64,000 bases of DNA from Pseudobutyrivibrio sp. OR37. GTDB lineage: Bacteria > Bacillota > Clostridia > Lachnospirales > Lachnospiraceae. This document shows, piece after piece, positions 35,490-43,787 of this stretch. The stretch is taken from assembly GCF_900113655.1 (NCBI RefSeq), contig NZ_FOQF01000003.1, positions 62,001-126,000 of the forward strand, in the 5' to 3' direction. The notes beneath the pieces were generated by a model. The model did not search any database. It saw only the letters and a list, made by a program, of their open reading frames with translations, and had not been told where the DNA came from. Position 1 is the stretch's first letter. Each line of letters opens with the position of its first letter. The translations under genes and the position numbers were made by a program.

Positions 35490-36194
35490 CTATATTATAT
35501 TAATCGATTCCTCTTTGTGTAAACGAAGAAGGCCTTCGTAGGCAGCTTCTTGTTCTGCGGCTTTTTTGGTGCGACCAATTCCGGTACCAAGGACTTTAGA
35601 GCCTACAACGGCTTCTACTTTAAATTCCTTTGCATGATCTGGACCTGATTCAGATATAAGGTTGTAGGTAAGTGGCTCTTTGTAATTTGCCTGAACAACC
35701 TCCTGCAATCTGGTCTTACTATCATGGAATAGCTGTTTATGTTCGATATCATTTAAAACAAATCTATGGATATATTTAGCGGCAGGCTCCATGCCGCCAT
35801 CCAGGAAAATGGCTCCGATAGTAGCTTCAAAGGCATCTGAAAGAATTGACTTTCTTTCACGGCCCCCAGTCATATCCTCGCCCTTAGAAAGGAGAACAAA
35901 ATCTCCAAGATTAATCTCTTTACAGATGAAAGCTAATGTAGGCTCACAAACAATACTTGCTCTGAGTCTTGAAAGCTTTCCCTCGTTTAAATCAGTATAA
36001 TTTAGATACAAAAACTCACTAGATACAATTTCTAGCACTGCATCCCCTAAAAACTCTAATCGCTCGTTATCACTAAGCTTAGGCATGTGATGCTCATTTG
36101 CATAAGAACTGTGTGTAAGGGCCTGCTTTAGTAAGCTTTCGTCTCTAAACTCATAACCGATAATCTTCTGAAATTCCTTTAAATCGTTATTCAA
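35490..36194 (-). CDS. rnc: Ribonuclease III
   Basis: Double-stranded RNA endonuclease for rRNA and mRNA processing. In 234 residues: catalytic domain with NERLEFLGDAVLEI (signature, near 42-55) and the second acidic cluster DAFEATIGAIFLDGG; the dsRNA-binding domain covers about 160-230. The start codon is TTG at 36194, with AGGAGG 8 nt upstream; no ATG fits. A perfect 12-bp hairpin lies just upstream, and element C just downstream, both possible substrates of the enzyme itself (inference). Confidence 0.95.
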   Translation of the reverse strand: MNNDLKEFQKIIGYEFRDESLLKQALTHSSYANEHHMPKLSDNERLEFLGDAVLEIVSSEFLYLNYTDLNEGKLSRLRASIVCEPTLAFICKEINLGDFVLLSKGEDMTGGRERKSILSDAFEATIGAIFLDGGMEPAAKYIHRFVLNDIEHKQLFHDSKTRLQEVVQANYKEPLTYNLISESGPDHAKEFKVEAVVGSKVLGTGIGRTKKAAEQEAAYEGLLRLHKEESINII

Positions 36195-36216
36195 TAATCT
36201 TACCTCCTGAGTTTAA

Positions 36217-36247
36217 GAAAGCATCCAGTGAAAAGCTGGATGCTTTC
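36217..36247 (-). promoter_or_regulatory. Perfect hairpin between acpP and rnc
   Basis: GAAAGCATCCAG (36217-36228) and its complement (36236-36247) form a 12-bp stem with a seven-base loop. On the minus strand it is followed only by TTAAAC, so it is a weak terminator at best. It starts 10 bp after the acpP stop and ends about 10 bp before the rnc ribosome site, so processing or attenuation between the abundant acpP and the scarce rnc is likely. Confidence 0.6.
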
Positions 36248-36257
36248 AGCAATTCAA

Positions 36258-36494
36258 TTAATTACCTGCAACTGTCTTCTTGATAAGCTCAACAGCATCA
36301 CCAACTGTAGAAAGCTTTTCAGCAGCGTCAGTATCAACTTCGATGTTAAGCTTTTCCTCAACACCCATGATAATCTGGAATACATCAAGTGAATCTGCAC
36401 CAAGATCGTCTACAAAAGTAGTCTCTGCTGTGATTTCAGCAGCATCTACATTTAAAACCTCTGCAATAATCTCTTTCAATAAATCGAATTCCAT
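36258..36494 (-). CDS. acpP: Acyl carrier protein
   Basis: Carries growing fatty acyl chains on a 4'-phosphopantetheine attached to Ser in GADSLD (near residue 37). The 78-residue acidic protein starts MEFDLLKEIIAEVLNVD. It is 3 bp after plsX and precedes rnc, the usual firmicute order (fabD/fabG, often between plsX and acpP, are absent here). Confidence 0.95.
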   Translation of the reverse strand: MEFDLLKEIIAEVLNVDAAEITAETTFVDDLGADSLDVFQIIMGVEEKLNIEVDTDAAEKLSTVGDAVELIKKTVAGN

Positions 36495-36497
36495 GTC

Positions 36498-37520
36498 TTA
36501 TTCCTCCTTTTTATTTTCTAAAACAATGTTATCTCTAATAAGCTCGTTAATTTTCTGTTCCTTAAAGGTTACACACTGGAAAATAGTATTCTTAACCTCT
36601 CCAGCCTTAGCACTGCCGTGAGTCTTTACAACAAGGCCTTTAAGACCAAGCAAAGGAGCTCCGCCATATTCAGTTGCATCAAAAGTCTTTAATGTACCTT
36701 TCAATGCTGGAAGAGCAAGGGCTGCACCAATCTTTGACCTAAGAGTACTCATAAGTCCACCCTTAATAATTGATACAAGAGTGCCCGCTAAGCCTTCATA
36801 TAATTTTAAAATAACATTACCAACAAATCCATCGCAGATAATTACATCTGCATCACCATTTGGAATATTTCTAGCTTCAATGCTACCGATGAAATTAATA
36901 TCCTTGCATTCCTTTAAAAGAGGCATAGTCTCCTTTACAAGAGCATTACCCTTTTCTTCCTCGGCACCAACATTGACGATAGCAACACGTGGATTTTTGA
37001 TTCCAACGACCTTTTCCATGTAGATGCTTCCCATTTTTGCAAACTGCACAAGATGGCTTGCTCTACAATCCACATTCGCTCCAGAATCGGCAAGGAATGC
37101 CACGCCAGTCTTAACTGGGAAAATTGCGCCAAATGGAGCGCGTTCTATTCCTCTAATACGACCAACCATTCCAAGTCCACCTGTTAAAAGTGCCCCTGAA
37201 TTACCAGCAGAAACAAAAGCATCTGCCTCCCCATCCTTAACAAGATGAAGACCAACAACCATTGAAGAATCTTTCTTGCGCTTAATAGCTGCAACAGGAT
37301 GTTCAGCTGTCTCAATTACTTCTGTAGCGTTTTTTATTTCAAGCTGCTCTTTTGGGTAGGAATATTTAGCTAATTCTGTGTTGATATCAGCTTCTCTTCC
37401 GACCAAAATAACCTTTATATCTTTTTTAAGATTTACTGCATCTACAGCACCTTTTACCATCTCTGAAGGAGCATTATCTCCACCCATGGCATCAAGTGCA
37501 ACAACTGTTAATTCACTCAT
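36498..37520 (-). CDS. plsX: Phosphate acyltransferase PlsX
   Basis: Converts acyl-ACP to acyl-phosphate, the donor used by PlsY (encoded at 8.3 kb). The 340-residue protein starts with VVALDAMGGDNAPSEMVKG and contains the ADAFVSAGNSGALLTGG segment and ICDGFVGNV. First gene of the plsX-acpP-rnc-smc-ftsY-ilvA unit with its own promoter. The last part reads LLGLKGLVVKTHGSA, then a mixed charged tail. Confidence 0.96.
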   Translation of the reverse strand: MSELTVVALDAMGGDNAPSEMVKGAVDAVNLKKDIKVILVGREADINTELAKYSYPKEQLEIKNATEVIETAEHPVAAIKRKKDSSMVVGLHLVKDGEADAFVSAGNSGALLTGGLGMVGRIRGIERAPFGAIFPVKTGVAFLADSGANVDCRASHLVQFAKMGSIYMEKVVGIKNPRVAIVNVGAEEEKGNALVKETMPLLKECKDINFIGSIEARNIPNGDADVIICDGFVGNVILKLYEGLAGTLVSIIKGGLMSTLRSKIGAALALPALKGTLKTFDATEYGGAPLLGLKGLVVKTHGSAKAGEVKNTIFQCVTFKEQKINELIRDNIVLENKKEE

Positions 37521-37549
37521 AAGAAATCCTTTCCATGCATACTTATAAA

Positions 37550-37578
37550 AGTATATATGATATATGAAAATATTTCAA
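37550..37578 (-). promoter_or_regulatory. plsX promoter
   Basis: Minus-strand TTGAAA (37573-37578), 17 bp, TATACT (37550-37555), about 30 bp before the plsX ATG and directly after the rpmF terminator. No clear FapR-type inverted repeat was seen around it. Confidence 0.7.
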
Positions 37579-37609
37579 ATAAAAAACCTCTCGGCAGCAC
37601 CGAGAGGCT
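37579..37609 (-). terminator. Terminator after rpmF
   Basis: Minus-strand CCTCTCGG, loop TGCTG and CCGAGAGG form an 8-bp GC-rich stem followed by T6. It starts 6 bp after the rpmF stop. Confidence 0.9.
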
Positions 37610-37614
37610 TCAAA

Positions 37615-37794
37615 TTAATCAACTGCGATGATTTCTTTTTTGTTGTATGATCCACAGTTCTTGCAAACTCTATGTGGTACCATAAGCTCGCCACACTTGC
37701 TGCACTTAACAAGAGTAGGGTTGCTCATCTTCCAGTTTGCTCTTCTTTTATCTCTTCTTCCCTTAGAAGATTTGTTCTTTGGACAAATAGACAT
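37615..37794 (-). CDS. rpmF: Ribosomal protein bL32
   Basis: A 59-residue basic protein starting MSICPKNKSSKGRRDKRR, with a zinc ribbon of two CxxC pairs (CSKC and CKNC, near 30-33 and 43-46). It follows yceD by 1 bp (stop 37796, start 37794), and the ribosome site lies within the end of yceD. yceD-rpmF-plsX is a widely conserved order. Length and cysteines match the family well. Confidence 0.96.
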   Translation of the reverse strand: MSICPKNKSSKGRRDKRRANWKMSNPTLVKCSKCGELMVPHRVCKNCGSYNKKEIIAVD

Positions 37795-37795
37795 G

Positions 37796-38326
37796 CTATT
37801 TCACCTCCTTAAAGCTATTAAAGACATCTAAAAATTGTGCCATTCTAGGATCTAAAACTGTATCATCACAACCGCAAGGCTCGATGTTACGATTCTTACC
37901 GCACACTGGGCAAATGCCCTTGCAGTCATCCTGGCACAATATCTTTGCCGGGAAATTCACTAAGATCTCGTTTAAAATGAGTTCATCTACATCTATTTCT
38001 TCGCCTTCGGCAAAGGAATAAGGTCCAAGGTCCTCATCTGCAACGACCTGTCCTTCTGAAACTTCAACAGTTTCATCAACAGAAACAGGAACATTAAAAG
38101 TTACCTCTGATAAGCATCTGTCACACTGCCCCTTAATAGTACTGTTAGTATTGAAGGTAATGTGAAGCTTACCCGAACCAATCATAGATAAAACTACATC
38201 AAATGGCTCTATGTGATTGATAGAAAAATCACTGCCAAGATAAGAAAAATTACTTATATCACATGTTCCAGCAAACTTCTTACTTTGATCAGGTAATGAA
38301 GTAATATCTTTAATAGAAATCTTCAT
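37796..38326 (-). CDS. yceD: DUF177 (YceD) protein
   Basis: Conserved 176-residue protein found next to rpmF in most bacteria. It is linked to 23S rRNA or large-subunit biogenesis in other organisms; the exact role is uncertain. Cysteine pairs CDRC (near 84) and the C-terminal CQDDCKGICPVCG (near 135-147), followed by CGC, suggest metal binding. A perfect consensus promoter precedes it. Confidence 0.92.
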   Translation of the reverse strand: MKISIKDITSLPDQSKKFAGTCDISNFSYLGSDFSINHIEPFDVVLSMIGSGKLHITFNTNSTIKGQCDRCLSEVTFNVPVSVDETVEVSEGQVVADEDLGPYSFAEGEEIDVDELILNEILVNFPAKILCQDDCKGICPVCGKNRNIEPCGCDDTVLDPRMAQFLDVFNSFKEVK

Positions 38327-38352
38327 AAATATCTCCTATCCACACTTGCTCA

Positions 38353-38381
38353 ATTATACTAAGCTTTATATTTCTTGTCAA
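38353..38381 (-). promoter_or_regulatory. Consensus promoter of yceD-rpmF
   Basis: Minus-strand TTGACA (38376-38381), exactly 17 bp, TATAAT (38353-38358), 27 bp before the yceD start. It is the best sigma-A match in the window. Confidence 0.85.
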
Positions 38382-38416
38382 ACATTTTTTCAAAATTAAC
38401 AAAGCAATTAAGAAAA

Positions 38417-39613
38417 TTATTTTCCTGATACGATTGCAGCTGTATCTCTAGCAATCATAACCTCTTCATTTGTAGGTACAACGTATACCTTAACCTTTGA
38501 AGAATCAGATGAAACAAGTCTCTCTTCGCCAGCTACATCATTTCTTTCATCATCAATCTCAACGCCCATAAATCCAAGGTGGTTACATACAGCCTTTCTA
38601 AGACCTGCATTGTTCTCTCCAAGACCAGCTGTGAAGCAGATGATGTCTGCACCGTTCATAGCTGCTGCGTATGCACCAACATACTTAGCGATACGATATG
38701 CAATCATATCCATAGCAAGCTGTGCTCTCTCGTTTCCTTCTGCAGAAGCTGCGATAAGGTCACGGAAGTCTGATGAAATACCAGAAACACCAAGTGCACC
38801 TGATTCCTTGTTAAGTACGTTCATAACACCTGCGAAATCAAGACCTTCCTTCTTAGCCATGTATTCAACAGCTGAAGGATCGATATCACCTGAACGTGTT
38901 CCCATAACAAGACCCTCAAGTGGTGAAAGACCCATTGAAGTATCTACAGACTCACCGTTTAATACTGCACAGCAAGATGCACCGTTACCGATGTGGCAAA
39001 CGATAATCTTAGAGTTCTTAAGATCACATCCGTCCATCTCAGCTACACGCTTTGAAACATAGCTGTGACTTGTTCCGTGGAAGCCGTAACGACGAACGCC
39101 GTACTTCTCATAATATTTGTAAGGAACTGCATACATGTATGCTTCCTTAGGCATTGTCTGGTGGAATGCTGTATCAAAAACACCAACCTGTGGCTTACCT
39201 GGCATAAGCTCACGACATGCATTAATACCAATGATATTTGCTGGGTTGTGAAGTGGAGCAAGGTCATTACACTCTTCTACAACCTTAATCATTTCATCTG
39301 TAATAAGAGCAGACGCAGCGAACTTCTCACCGCCGTGTACAACTCTGTGACCTACAGCATCGATTTCATCAAGAGATGCAATAGCGCCTGTTTTATCGTT
39401 AGTAATAGCATCAATAACAGCTGCTACAGCCTCTTTGTGTGTAGGCATAGAGATTTCTGTTGTCTCCTTACCTAGACCAGCTTTCTGGTATACGATACGT
39501 CCATCGATACCAATTCTCTCGCAAAGACCCTTGCAAAGTACCTGCTCGCTCTCAGAATCAATCACCTGATACTTAAGAGATGAGCTACCACAGTTGATTA
39601 CTAAAATCTTCAT
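38417..39613 (-). CDS. ackA: Acetate kinase
   Basis: Interconverts acetyl phosphate and acetate with ADP/ATP, the energy-yielding last step of acetate fermentation. The 398-residue protein begins MKILVINCGSSSLKYQV and has the VGHRVVHGGEKF, RRYGFHGTSHSYVS and GNGASCCA segments typical of the family. No pta gene is adjacent. It is divergent from tmcAL, whose product consumes acetate. Confidence 0.97.
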   Translation of the reverse strand: MKILVINCGSSSLKYQVIDSESEQVLCKGLCERIGIDGRIVYQKAGLGKETTEISMPTHKEAVAAVIDAITNDKTGAIASLDEIDAVGHRVVHGGEKFAASALITDEMIKVVEECNDLAPLHNPANIIGINACRELMPGKPQVGVFDTAFHQTMPKEAYMYAVPYKYYEKYGVRRYGFHGTSHSYVSKRVAEMDGCDLKNSKIIVCHIGNGASCCAVLNGESVDTSMGLSPLEGLVMGTRSGDIDPSAVEYMAKKEGLDFAGVMNVLNKESGALGVSGISSDFRDLIAASAEGNERAQLAMDMIAYRIAKYVGAYAAAMNGADIICFTAGLGENNAGLRKAVCNHLGFMGVEIDDERNDVAGEERLVSSDSSKVKVYVVPTNEEVMIARDTAAIVSGK

Positions 39614-39674
39614 AGTAAAAAATCCTTTCTTGTCGAAATTTTTCTTTCTTTAAAATTTTTCTCATAACTAGTAT

Positions 39675-39721
39675 ATTATACCACTAAATGGTATCATCAC
39701 AACATAATTTTCATGTATAAT
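39675..39721. promoter_or_regulatory. Divergent promoters of ackA and tmcAL
   Basis: For ackA (minus): TTGTGA (39697-39702), 16 bp, TATAAT (39675-39680). For tmcAL (plus): TATAAT at 39716-39721 with no good -35. The short inverted repeat CACTAAATGGT-like (about 39682-39693) lies between them and could be an operator. Confidence 0.5.
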
Positions 39722-39753
39722 GTACATAATAAAAGTTTTTTCGGAGGAACAAG

Positions 39754-40923
39754 ATGACTATAGGAATAGTTGCAGAATATAATCCATTCCATAACGGCCA
39801 TAAATTCCAAATAGATTATGCTAAAAAGGTGCTTAGTGCCGATACAGTAGTAGTCGCAATGTCAGGTTCATTTACCCAACGAGGCGAAATTGCCTGCTAC
39901 GATAAATATGTAAGAGCAGAGGCCGCTCTTAAATGTGGAGCAGATATTATTTTAGAAATTCCTACTATTTTTGCGACAAGCTCTGCTAGAGAATTCGCTT
40001 CAGCCGGAGTGGCTCTTCTAGCCGCAACAAATGTAGTTGATACTATATTATTTGGCGCAGAATGCGATGATGTAAATATGTTTAAAAGCTGCGCTATAAA
40101 ACTTAATGAATTAGAAAACAGCGGTCAATTAGACGAAAGTATACGCAAATCCATGGCCTCCGGCCAAAGCTTCGCTACAGCCCGTTCAAAGGCCTTAGAA
40201 GCTCATATTCCCGCCGAATTGATTAGTAGCCCAAATAACATACTTGGGCTTGAATATTGCAGGTATATCGACGCAAACAAGCTTAATATGGATATAGCCA
40301 TCATAAAGCGACAGGGAAATGATTATAATTCAACAGAATTGACTGGAGAAATCAGTTCCGCATCTGCCATCAGAAAAAATCTCAATGAACAGGGTGTCAT
40401 AACCGCCGTACCAGAGACTGCAAAAAAAATATACGAAAAAGCTATAGCCATTAACCCAGATTCTATTTCAGAAATGCTACACTACAAGCTTTTGTCTACT
40501 TTGGATTTCAGCAATTACCTTGATTGCAACAAGGACCTTTCTGACAGGATTAATAATTCAAAGGGTAAATTTATTTCCTTTACCCAGTTTTGTGATTTAC
40601 TCAAATCTAAAAACAATACCTATTCAAAAATTAGCCGCGTCCTGTGCCATATTCTATTAGACATAACCTGGGATGATTTTGAAGTAGCTAAAAATAAAGG
40701 ATATATATCGTATATACGAATGCTAGGATTTAGCAAAAATGGAGCTGCTCTTTTATCTGCAATTAAAGAATATAAAAAAGTGCCACTACTTACACGTCCT
40801 AATGATTTAACCTATAAATCAGATATATATTCAAGCGATATTTACAGAGCTGTACAAACAGCAAAAAGCAAAGCTCCTCTTCCAACAGAATACACTCGAA
40901 AATTCACACTTAATAATATCTAA
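39754..40923 (+). CDS. tmcAL: tRNA(Met) cytidine acetate ligase TmcAL (YlbM)
   Basis: Uses acetate and ATP to make acetyl-AMP and acetylates C34 of elongator tRNA-Met, which prevents misreading of AUA. The 389-residue protein starts MTIGIVAEYNPFHNGHKFQ with the nucleotidyltransferase motif NPFHNGH, followed by VVAMSGSFTQRGE and SSPNNILGLEY. GGAGG precedes ATG 39754 by 8 nt. The only confident plus-strand coding gene in the window. A bidirectional hairpin ends it, facing tRNA-Glu. Confidence 0.94.
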   Translation: MTIGIVAEYNPFHNGHKFQIDYAKKVLSADTVVVAMSGSFTQRGEIACYDKYVRAEAALKCGADIILEIPTIFATSSAREFASAGVALLAATNVVDTILFGAECDDVNMFKSCAIKLNELENSGQLDESIRKSMASGQSFATARSKALEAHIPAELISSPNNILGLEYCRYIDANKLNMDIAIIKRQGNDYNSTELTGEISSASAIRKNLNEQGVITAVPETAKKIYEKAIAINPDSISEMLHYKLLSTLDFSNYLDCNKDLSDRINNSKGKFISFTQFCDLLKSKNNTYSKISRVLCHILLDITWDDFEVAKNKGYISYIRMLGFSKNGAALLSAIKEYKKVPLLTRPNDLTYKSDIYSSDIYRAVQTAKSKAPLPTEYTRKFTLNNI

Positions 40924-40954
40924 TAGTAACAGCGTTTATCCATAAGATTATATA

Positions 40955-40988
40955 ACAAAAAAGCACTCGAATTATCGAGTGCTTTTAG
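40955..40988. terminator. Bidirectional terminator between tmcAL and tRNA-Glu
   Basis: AAAAGCACTCGA (40959-40970), loop ATTA, TCGAGTGCTTTT (40975-40986): a perfect 12-bp stem with A's on one side and T's on the other, so it works for tmcAL on plus and for tRNA-Glu on minus. Confidence 0.85.
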
Positions 40989-41060
40989 CAGTTCCTAGCG
41001 GAATCGAACCGCTGTTTTCGCCGTGAGAGGGCGACGTCTTAACCGCTTGACCAAGGAACC
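40989..41060 (-). tRNA. tRNA-Glu (CTC anticodon)
   Basis: The minus-strand cloverleaf folds fully: acceptor GGTTCCT with AGGAACT (one G-T at the end), D-arm GTC...GAC, anticodon stem TCGCC/GGCGA with loop CTCTCAC (anticodon CTC, reading GAG), T-arm AGCGG-TTCGATT-CCGCT, discriminator G. CCA is not encoded. It is 72 nt long and stands alone with its own promoter and terminator. Confidence 0.9.
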
Positions 41061-41090
41061 AAATTGTTTCTGTCGCTTGCGACGAGTGTT

Positions 41091-41119
41091 ATATTACTAT
41101 GGATTGAAAGATAAGTCAA
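41091..41119 (-). promoter_or_regulatory. tRNA-Glu promoter
   Basis: Minus-strand TTGACT (41114-41119), 17 bp, TAATAT (41091-41096), about 30 bp before the tRNA 5' end. The remaining 41120-41202 shows no further element. Confidence 0.7.
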
Positions 41120-41202
41120 CAGGTTTTTTGAAAATTTTTAAAGAAATTTTTCATGAATACTATTACCATATTTTAATTTATCAAAAGAGCCTTCTATTCA
41201 TA

Positions 41203-41250
41203 CCCTCATCCGCCCCGAAGGGGCACCTTCCCCCTACTTAGGGGGAAGGC
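41203..41250 (-). repeat. GC-rich hairpin repeat, copy 2 (after galE)
   Basis: On the minus strand GCCTTCCCCCT and AGGGGGAAGG form a strong stem just after the galE stop. A second small stem (GCCCC-TTCG-GGGC) and GGATGAGGG follow. It shares the order CCTTCCCC, GGAAGGT, CGGATGAGG with the copy after ilvA. It lacks a T-tract, so termination is not certain. Confidence 0.6.
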
Positions 41251-41253
41251 ATT

Positions 41254-42270
41254 TTAGTCTTCGTAACCATTTGGGTTATTCTTCTGCCATCTCCAAGAAT
41301 CTGCACACATTTCCTTAATTCCGTACTCTGCTGTCCAACCAAGCTCTTCCTTAGCCTTTGTAGCATCAGAATAGCATGTTGCAATATCACCAGCTCGACG
41401 TGGCTTAATAGAATAAGGAATCTTAATATCATTAGCTTCCTCGAAATTCTTTACAATATCAAGAACTGAGTATCCAACACCTGTTCCAAGATTGTAAATC
41501 TTAAGACCTGCATTCTCTTCAATCTTCTTAAGAGCCTTAACATGTCCCTTAGCAAGATCTACTACATGGATGTAATCACGTACACCTGTACCATCCGGAG
41601 TATCGTAATCATCACCAAATACACCAAGTTCTGGAAGCTTTCCTACTGCTACCTGTGTAATGTATGGCATAAGGTTGTTTGGAATACCATTTGGGTTCTC
41701 TCCCATTGTTCCTGATGGATGAGCACCGATTGGGTTAAAGTAACGAAGAAGTACAACGTTCCACTCATTATCAGCCTTCTGCATATCTGAAAGAATTTGC
41801 TCAAGCATTGACTTGGTCCATCCGTAAGGATTTGTACACTGTCCCTTTGGGCAATTCTCAGTAATAGGTATCTCTGCTGGATCACCGTAAACTGTAGCTG
41901 ATGATGAGAAGATAATATTCTTGCAGTTGTGCTGACGCATAACATCTACAAGCGTAAGTGTACCTGCAATATTATTTTCGTAGTATTCCCAAGGCTTTGC
42001 AACTGATTCACCAACTGCCTTAAGACCTGCAAAATGAATACATGAATCAAGCTGCTCCTTTTCGAATACTTCATTTAATCTATCTCTATCAAGAATATCC
42101 CCCTTATAGAATTTAACAGGCTTTCCTGTGATTGCCTCAACTCTCTTTAAAGACTTTTCTGATGAATTACTAAGATTATCATAAACAACTACATCATAAC
42201 CTGCCTGCTGGAGCTCAACACATGTGTGGCTTCCAATAAAACCTGCACCACCTGTAACTAATATAGCCAT
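41254..42270 (-). CDS. galE: UDP-glucose 4-epimerase
   Basis: Interconverts UDP-glucose and UDP-galactose for sugar use and cell-surface polysaccharides. The 338-residue short-chain dehydrogenase-type protein has [14 protein letters not shown] at the N-terminus, SSSATVYGD, and the catalytic YGWTK (YxxxK near 149). An AGGAGG site precedes the ATG. It is flanked by terminator-like elements and its promoter was not clearly seen in the AT-rich gap to rplT. Confidence 0.96.
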   Translation of the reverse strand: MAILVTGGAGFIGSHTCVELQQAGYDVVVYDNLSNSSEKSLKRVEAITGKPVKFYKGDILDRDRLNEVFEKEQLDSCIHFAGLKAVGESVAKPWEYYENNIAGTLTLVDVMRQHNCKNIIFSSSATVYGDPAEIPITENCPKGQCTNPYGWTKSMLEQILSDMQKADNEWNVVLLRYFNPIGAHPSGTMGENPNGIPNNLMPYITQVAVGKLPELGVFGDDYDTPDGTGVRDYIHVVDLAKGHVKALKKIEENAGLKIYNLGTGVGYSVLDIVKNFEEANDIKIPYSIKPRRAGDIATCYSDATKAKEELGWTAEYGIKEMCADSWRWQKNNPNGYED

Positions 42271-42410
42271 AGTTTTATCCTCCTTAAAATAAATTCAGTA
42301 ATTAGATTAACAGATATCTATCAATAATAAAAGTCGAATAAAAGTAAATTTTTTACAAAAATAATCATAAATTACTCAAATTTTTGGAAATATGTATTAA
42401 ATGTTTTTTT

Positions 42411-42449
42411 GCAATAAAAAAACTCTTATCAGAATCAATCTGATAAGAG
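42411..42449 (-). terminator. Terminator after rplT
   Basis: Minus-strand CTCTTATCAG and CTGATAAGAG form a perfect 10-bp stem with a seven-base loop, followed by T7. It ends the infC-rpmI-rplT operon. The gap from 42271 to 42410 is AT-rich and shows only the galE ribosome site. Confidence 0.9.
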
Positions 42450-42469
42450 CATTTTTCATCATGTTAAGA

Positions 42470-42829
42470 TTAAGCTGCAACCTTAGACTTAGCAAGCTCA
42501 ACAAGCTTAGCAAATCCTTCAGCATCGTTAACTGCCATCTCAGCAAGCATCTTTCTGTTCATTTCAACACCTGCAAGCTTAAGACCGTACATGAACTTAG
42601 AGTATGAAAGTCCATTGATACGAGCTGCAGCATTGATACGAGCGATCCAAAGCTGTCTGAACTGTCTCTTTCTCTGCTTTCTACCAGCGTATGCTGATGT
42701 AAGGGCACGCATAACTGACTGCTTTGCAACACGATACTGCTTGCTTCTAGCGCCTCTGTAACCCTTTGCTAACTTTAATGTTCTATTATGTCTTTTCTTA
42801 GCGTTTAATCCGCCTTTAATTCTTGCCAT
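42470..42829 (-). CDS. rplT: Ribosomal protein bL20
   Basis: Basic 119-residue protein that binds 23S rRNA early in assembly and, in Bacillus, represses its own operon. It starts [20 protein letters not shown] and contains [11 protein letters not shown] and [13 protein letters not shown]. It follows rpmI with a 43-bp gap and an AGGAGG site. It is the likely effector of the infC leader attenuator. Confidence 0.97.
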   Translation of the reverse strand: MARIKGGLNAKKRHNRTLKLAKGYRGARSKQYRVAKQSVMRALTSAYAGRKQRKRQFRQLWIARINAAARINGLSYSKFMYGLKLAGVEMNRKMLAEMAVNDAEGFAKLVELAKSKVAA

Positions 42830-42872
42830 TTTAAATTCCTCCTAACCAAAAATCAATTACACTACCAACATC

Positions 42873-43070
42873 TTAGATGTATGGAAGTACTTTCTTCATG
42901 TTCTTTACATTTGTTGAATCAACGATAGCTGACTGACGAAGATTTCTCTTTCTCTTTGTAGTCTTCTTGGTTAAGATATGGCTCTTGTATGCCTTGTTTC
43001 TCTTAAGCTTTCCTGTTCCTGTTACCTTAAAGCGCTTTGCAGCTGCTCTTCTTGTCTTCATCTTTGGCAT
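42873..43070 (-). CDS. rpmI: Ribosomal protein bL35
   Basis: Basic 65-residue large-subunit protein, starting [22 protein letters not shown] and containing [16 protein letters not shown]. Middle gene of the infC-rpmI-rplT operon, with an AGGAGG site upstream. Confidence 0.97.
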   Translation of the reverse strand: MPKMKTRRAAAKRFKVTGTGKLKRNKAYKSHILTKKTTKRKRNLRQSAIVDSTNVKNMKKVLPYI

Positions 43071-43087
43071 GATAAATTCCTCCTGTA

Positions 43088-43597
43088 TTACGATTTCTTT
43101 TCTGTAAGCACCAGACTCATACTACGGCCTTCAATCTTTGGTGCCTTTTCCACTACTGCAACATCAGCAAGTGCCTCTGCAAAATCATCTAAGATGTGCT
43201 TAGAAGACTGCATGTGAGCCATCTCACGTCCACGGAAACGAAGTGTAACCTTAACCTTGTCACCCTTCGAAATGAACTTCTTAGCTGCATTTACCTTTGT
43301 GTTCATATCATTAGCATCAATGTTTGGAGACATACGTATTTCCTTTACCTCAACAACATGCTGCTTTTTCTTAGCTTCCTTTTCCCTGCGTGCCTGCTCA
43401 TAGCGGTATTTACCGTAATCTACAATCTTGCACACTGGTGGATTTGCCTTAGGTGAAATCTTAACTAAATCTAAACCTTCATCATCGGCAATCTTCTGTG
43501 CCTCTCTTGCTGACATAATGCCAAGCTGTTCCCCATCAGAGCCAATTACACGAACCTCTTTGTCACGAATCTGCTCATTAATCATTAAATCGCTAAT
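43088..43597 (-). CDS. infC: Translation initiation factor IF-3 with AUU start codon
   Basis: Binds the 30S subunit and enforces start-codon choice. The start is placed at ATT 43597 (then AGC GAT TTA ATG), because GGAGG lies 7 nt upstream, while the first nearby ATG (43585) is 19 nt from that site. AUU is the conserved, self-limiting start of infC in many bacteria, including Bacillus. This gives 169 residues. Landmarks: [33 protein letters not shown] (in parts), [11 protein letters not shown], and [12 protein letters not shown]. Longer readings enter the terminator of the leader. Confidence 0.94.
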   Translation of the reverse strand: MSDLMINEQIRDKEVRVIGSDGEQLGIMSAREAQKIADDEGLDLVKISPKANPPVCKIVDYGKYRYEQARREKEAKKKQHVVEVKEIRMSPNIDANDMNTKVNAAKKFISKGDKVKVTLRFRGREMAHMQSSKHILDDFAEALADVAVVEKAPKIEGRSMSLVLTEKKS

Positions 43598-43611
43598 GGT
43601 ACTACCTCCAA

Positions 43612-43738
43612 ATAATAAAAAAATAGTGGATACAGAATATCCACCATAAATCATCACAAACAAGGTTTGTGTGAAATATAAACCCGAGTCACTAACAAGT
43701 GCTAAGGTGAGAGTGGATACTCTACTTTGTTTTCACAA
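43612..43738 (-). promoter_or_regulatory. infC leader attenuator (L20-leader-like)
   Basis: On the minus strand the leader ends with a terminator: GTGGATA, loop TTCTG, TATCCAC, then T7 (43617-43644), just before the infC ribosome site. About 70 nt upstream a second TATCCAC (plus 43713-43719) could pair with the GTGGATA arm and block the terminator. That upstream copy can itself be hidden in the small stem AGAGT-ATCC-ACTCT. Three mutually exclusive states of this type fit transcription attenuation, as known for the L20 leader in Bacillus. The middle part was not folded in full. Confidence 0.7.
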
Positions 43739-43745
43739 CATTGAT

Positions 43746-43774
43746 AATTTAACATAAAACCTATGTTACGTCAA
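43746..43774 (-). promoter_or_regulatory. infC operon promoter
   Basis: Minus-strand TTGACG (43769-43774), 17 bp, TAAATT (43746-43751), about 150 bp before the infC start and 14 bp after the stop of the HAD gene. Confidence 0.6.
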
Positions 43775-43787
43775 CAGTTTTTGGAAA

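Noticed and set aside
43598-43663. Longer infC reading frame starting MFVMIYGG
   Set aside because: It passes through the leader terminator and has no ribosome site; the AUU start fits GGAGG exactly.
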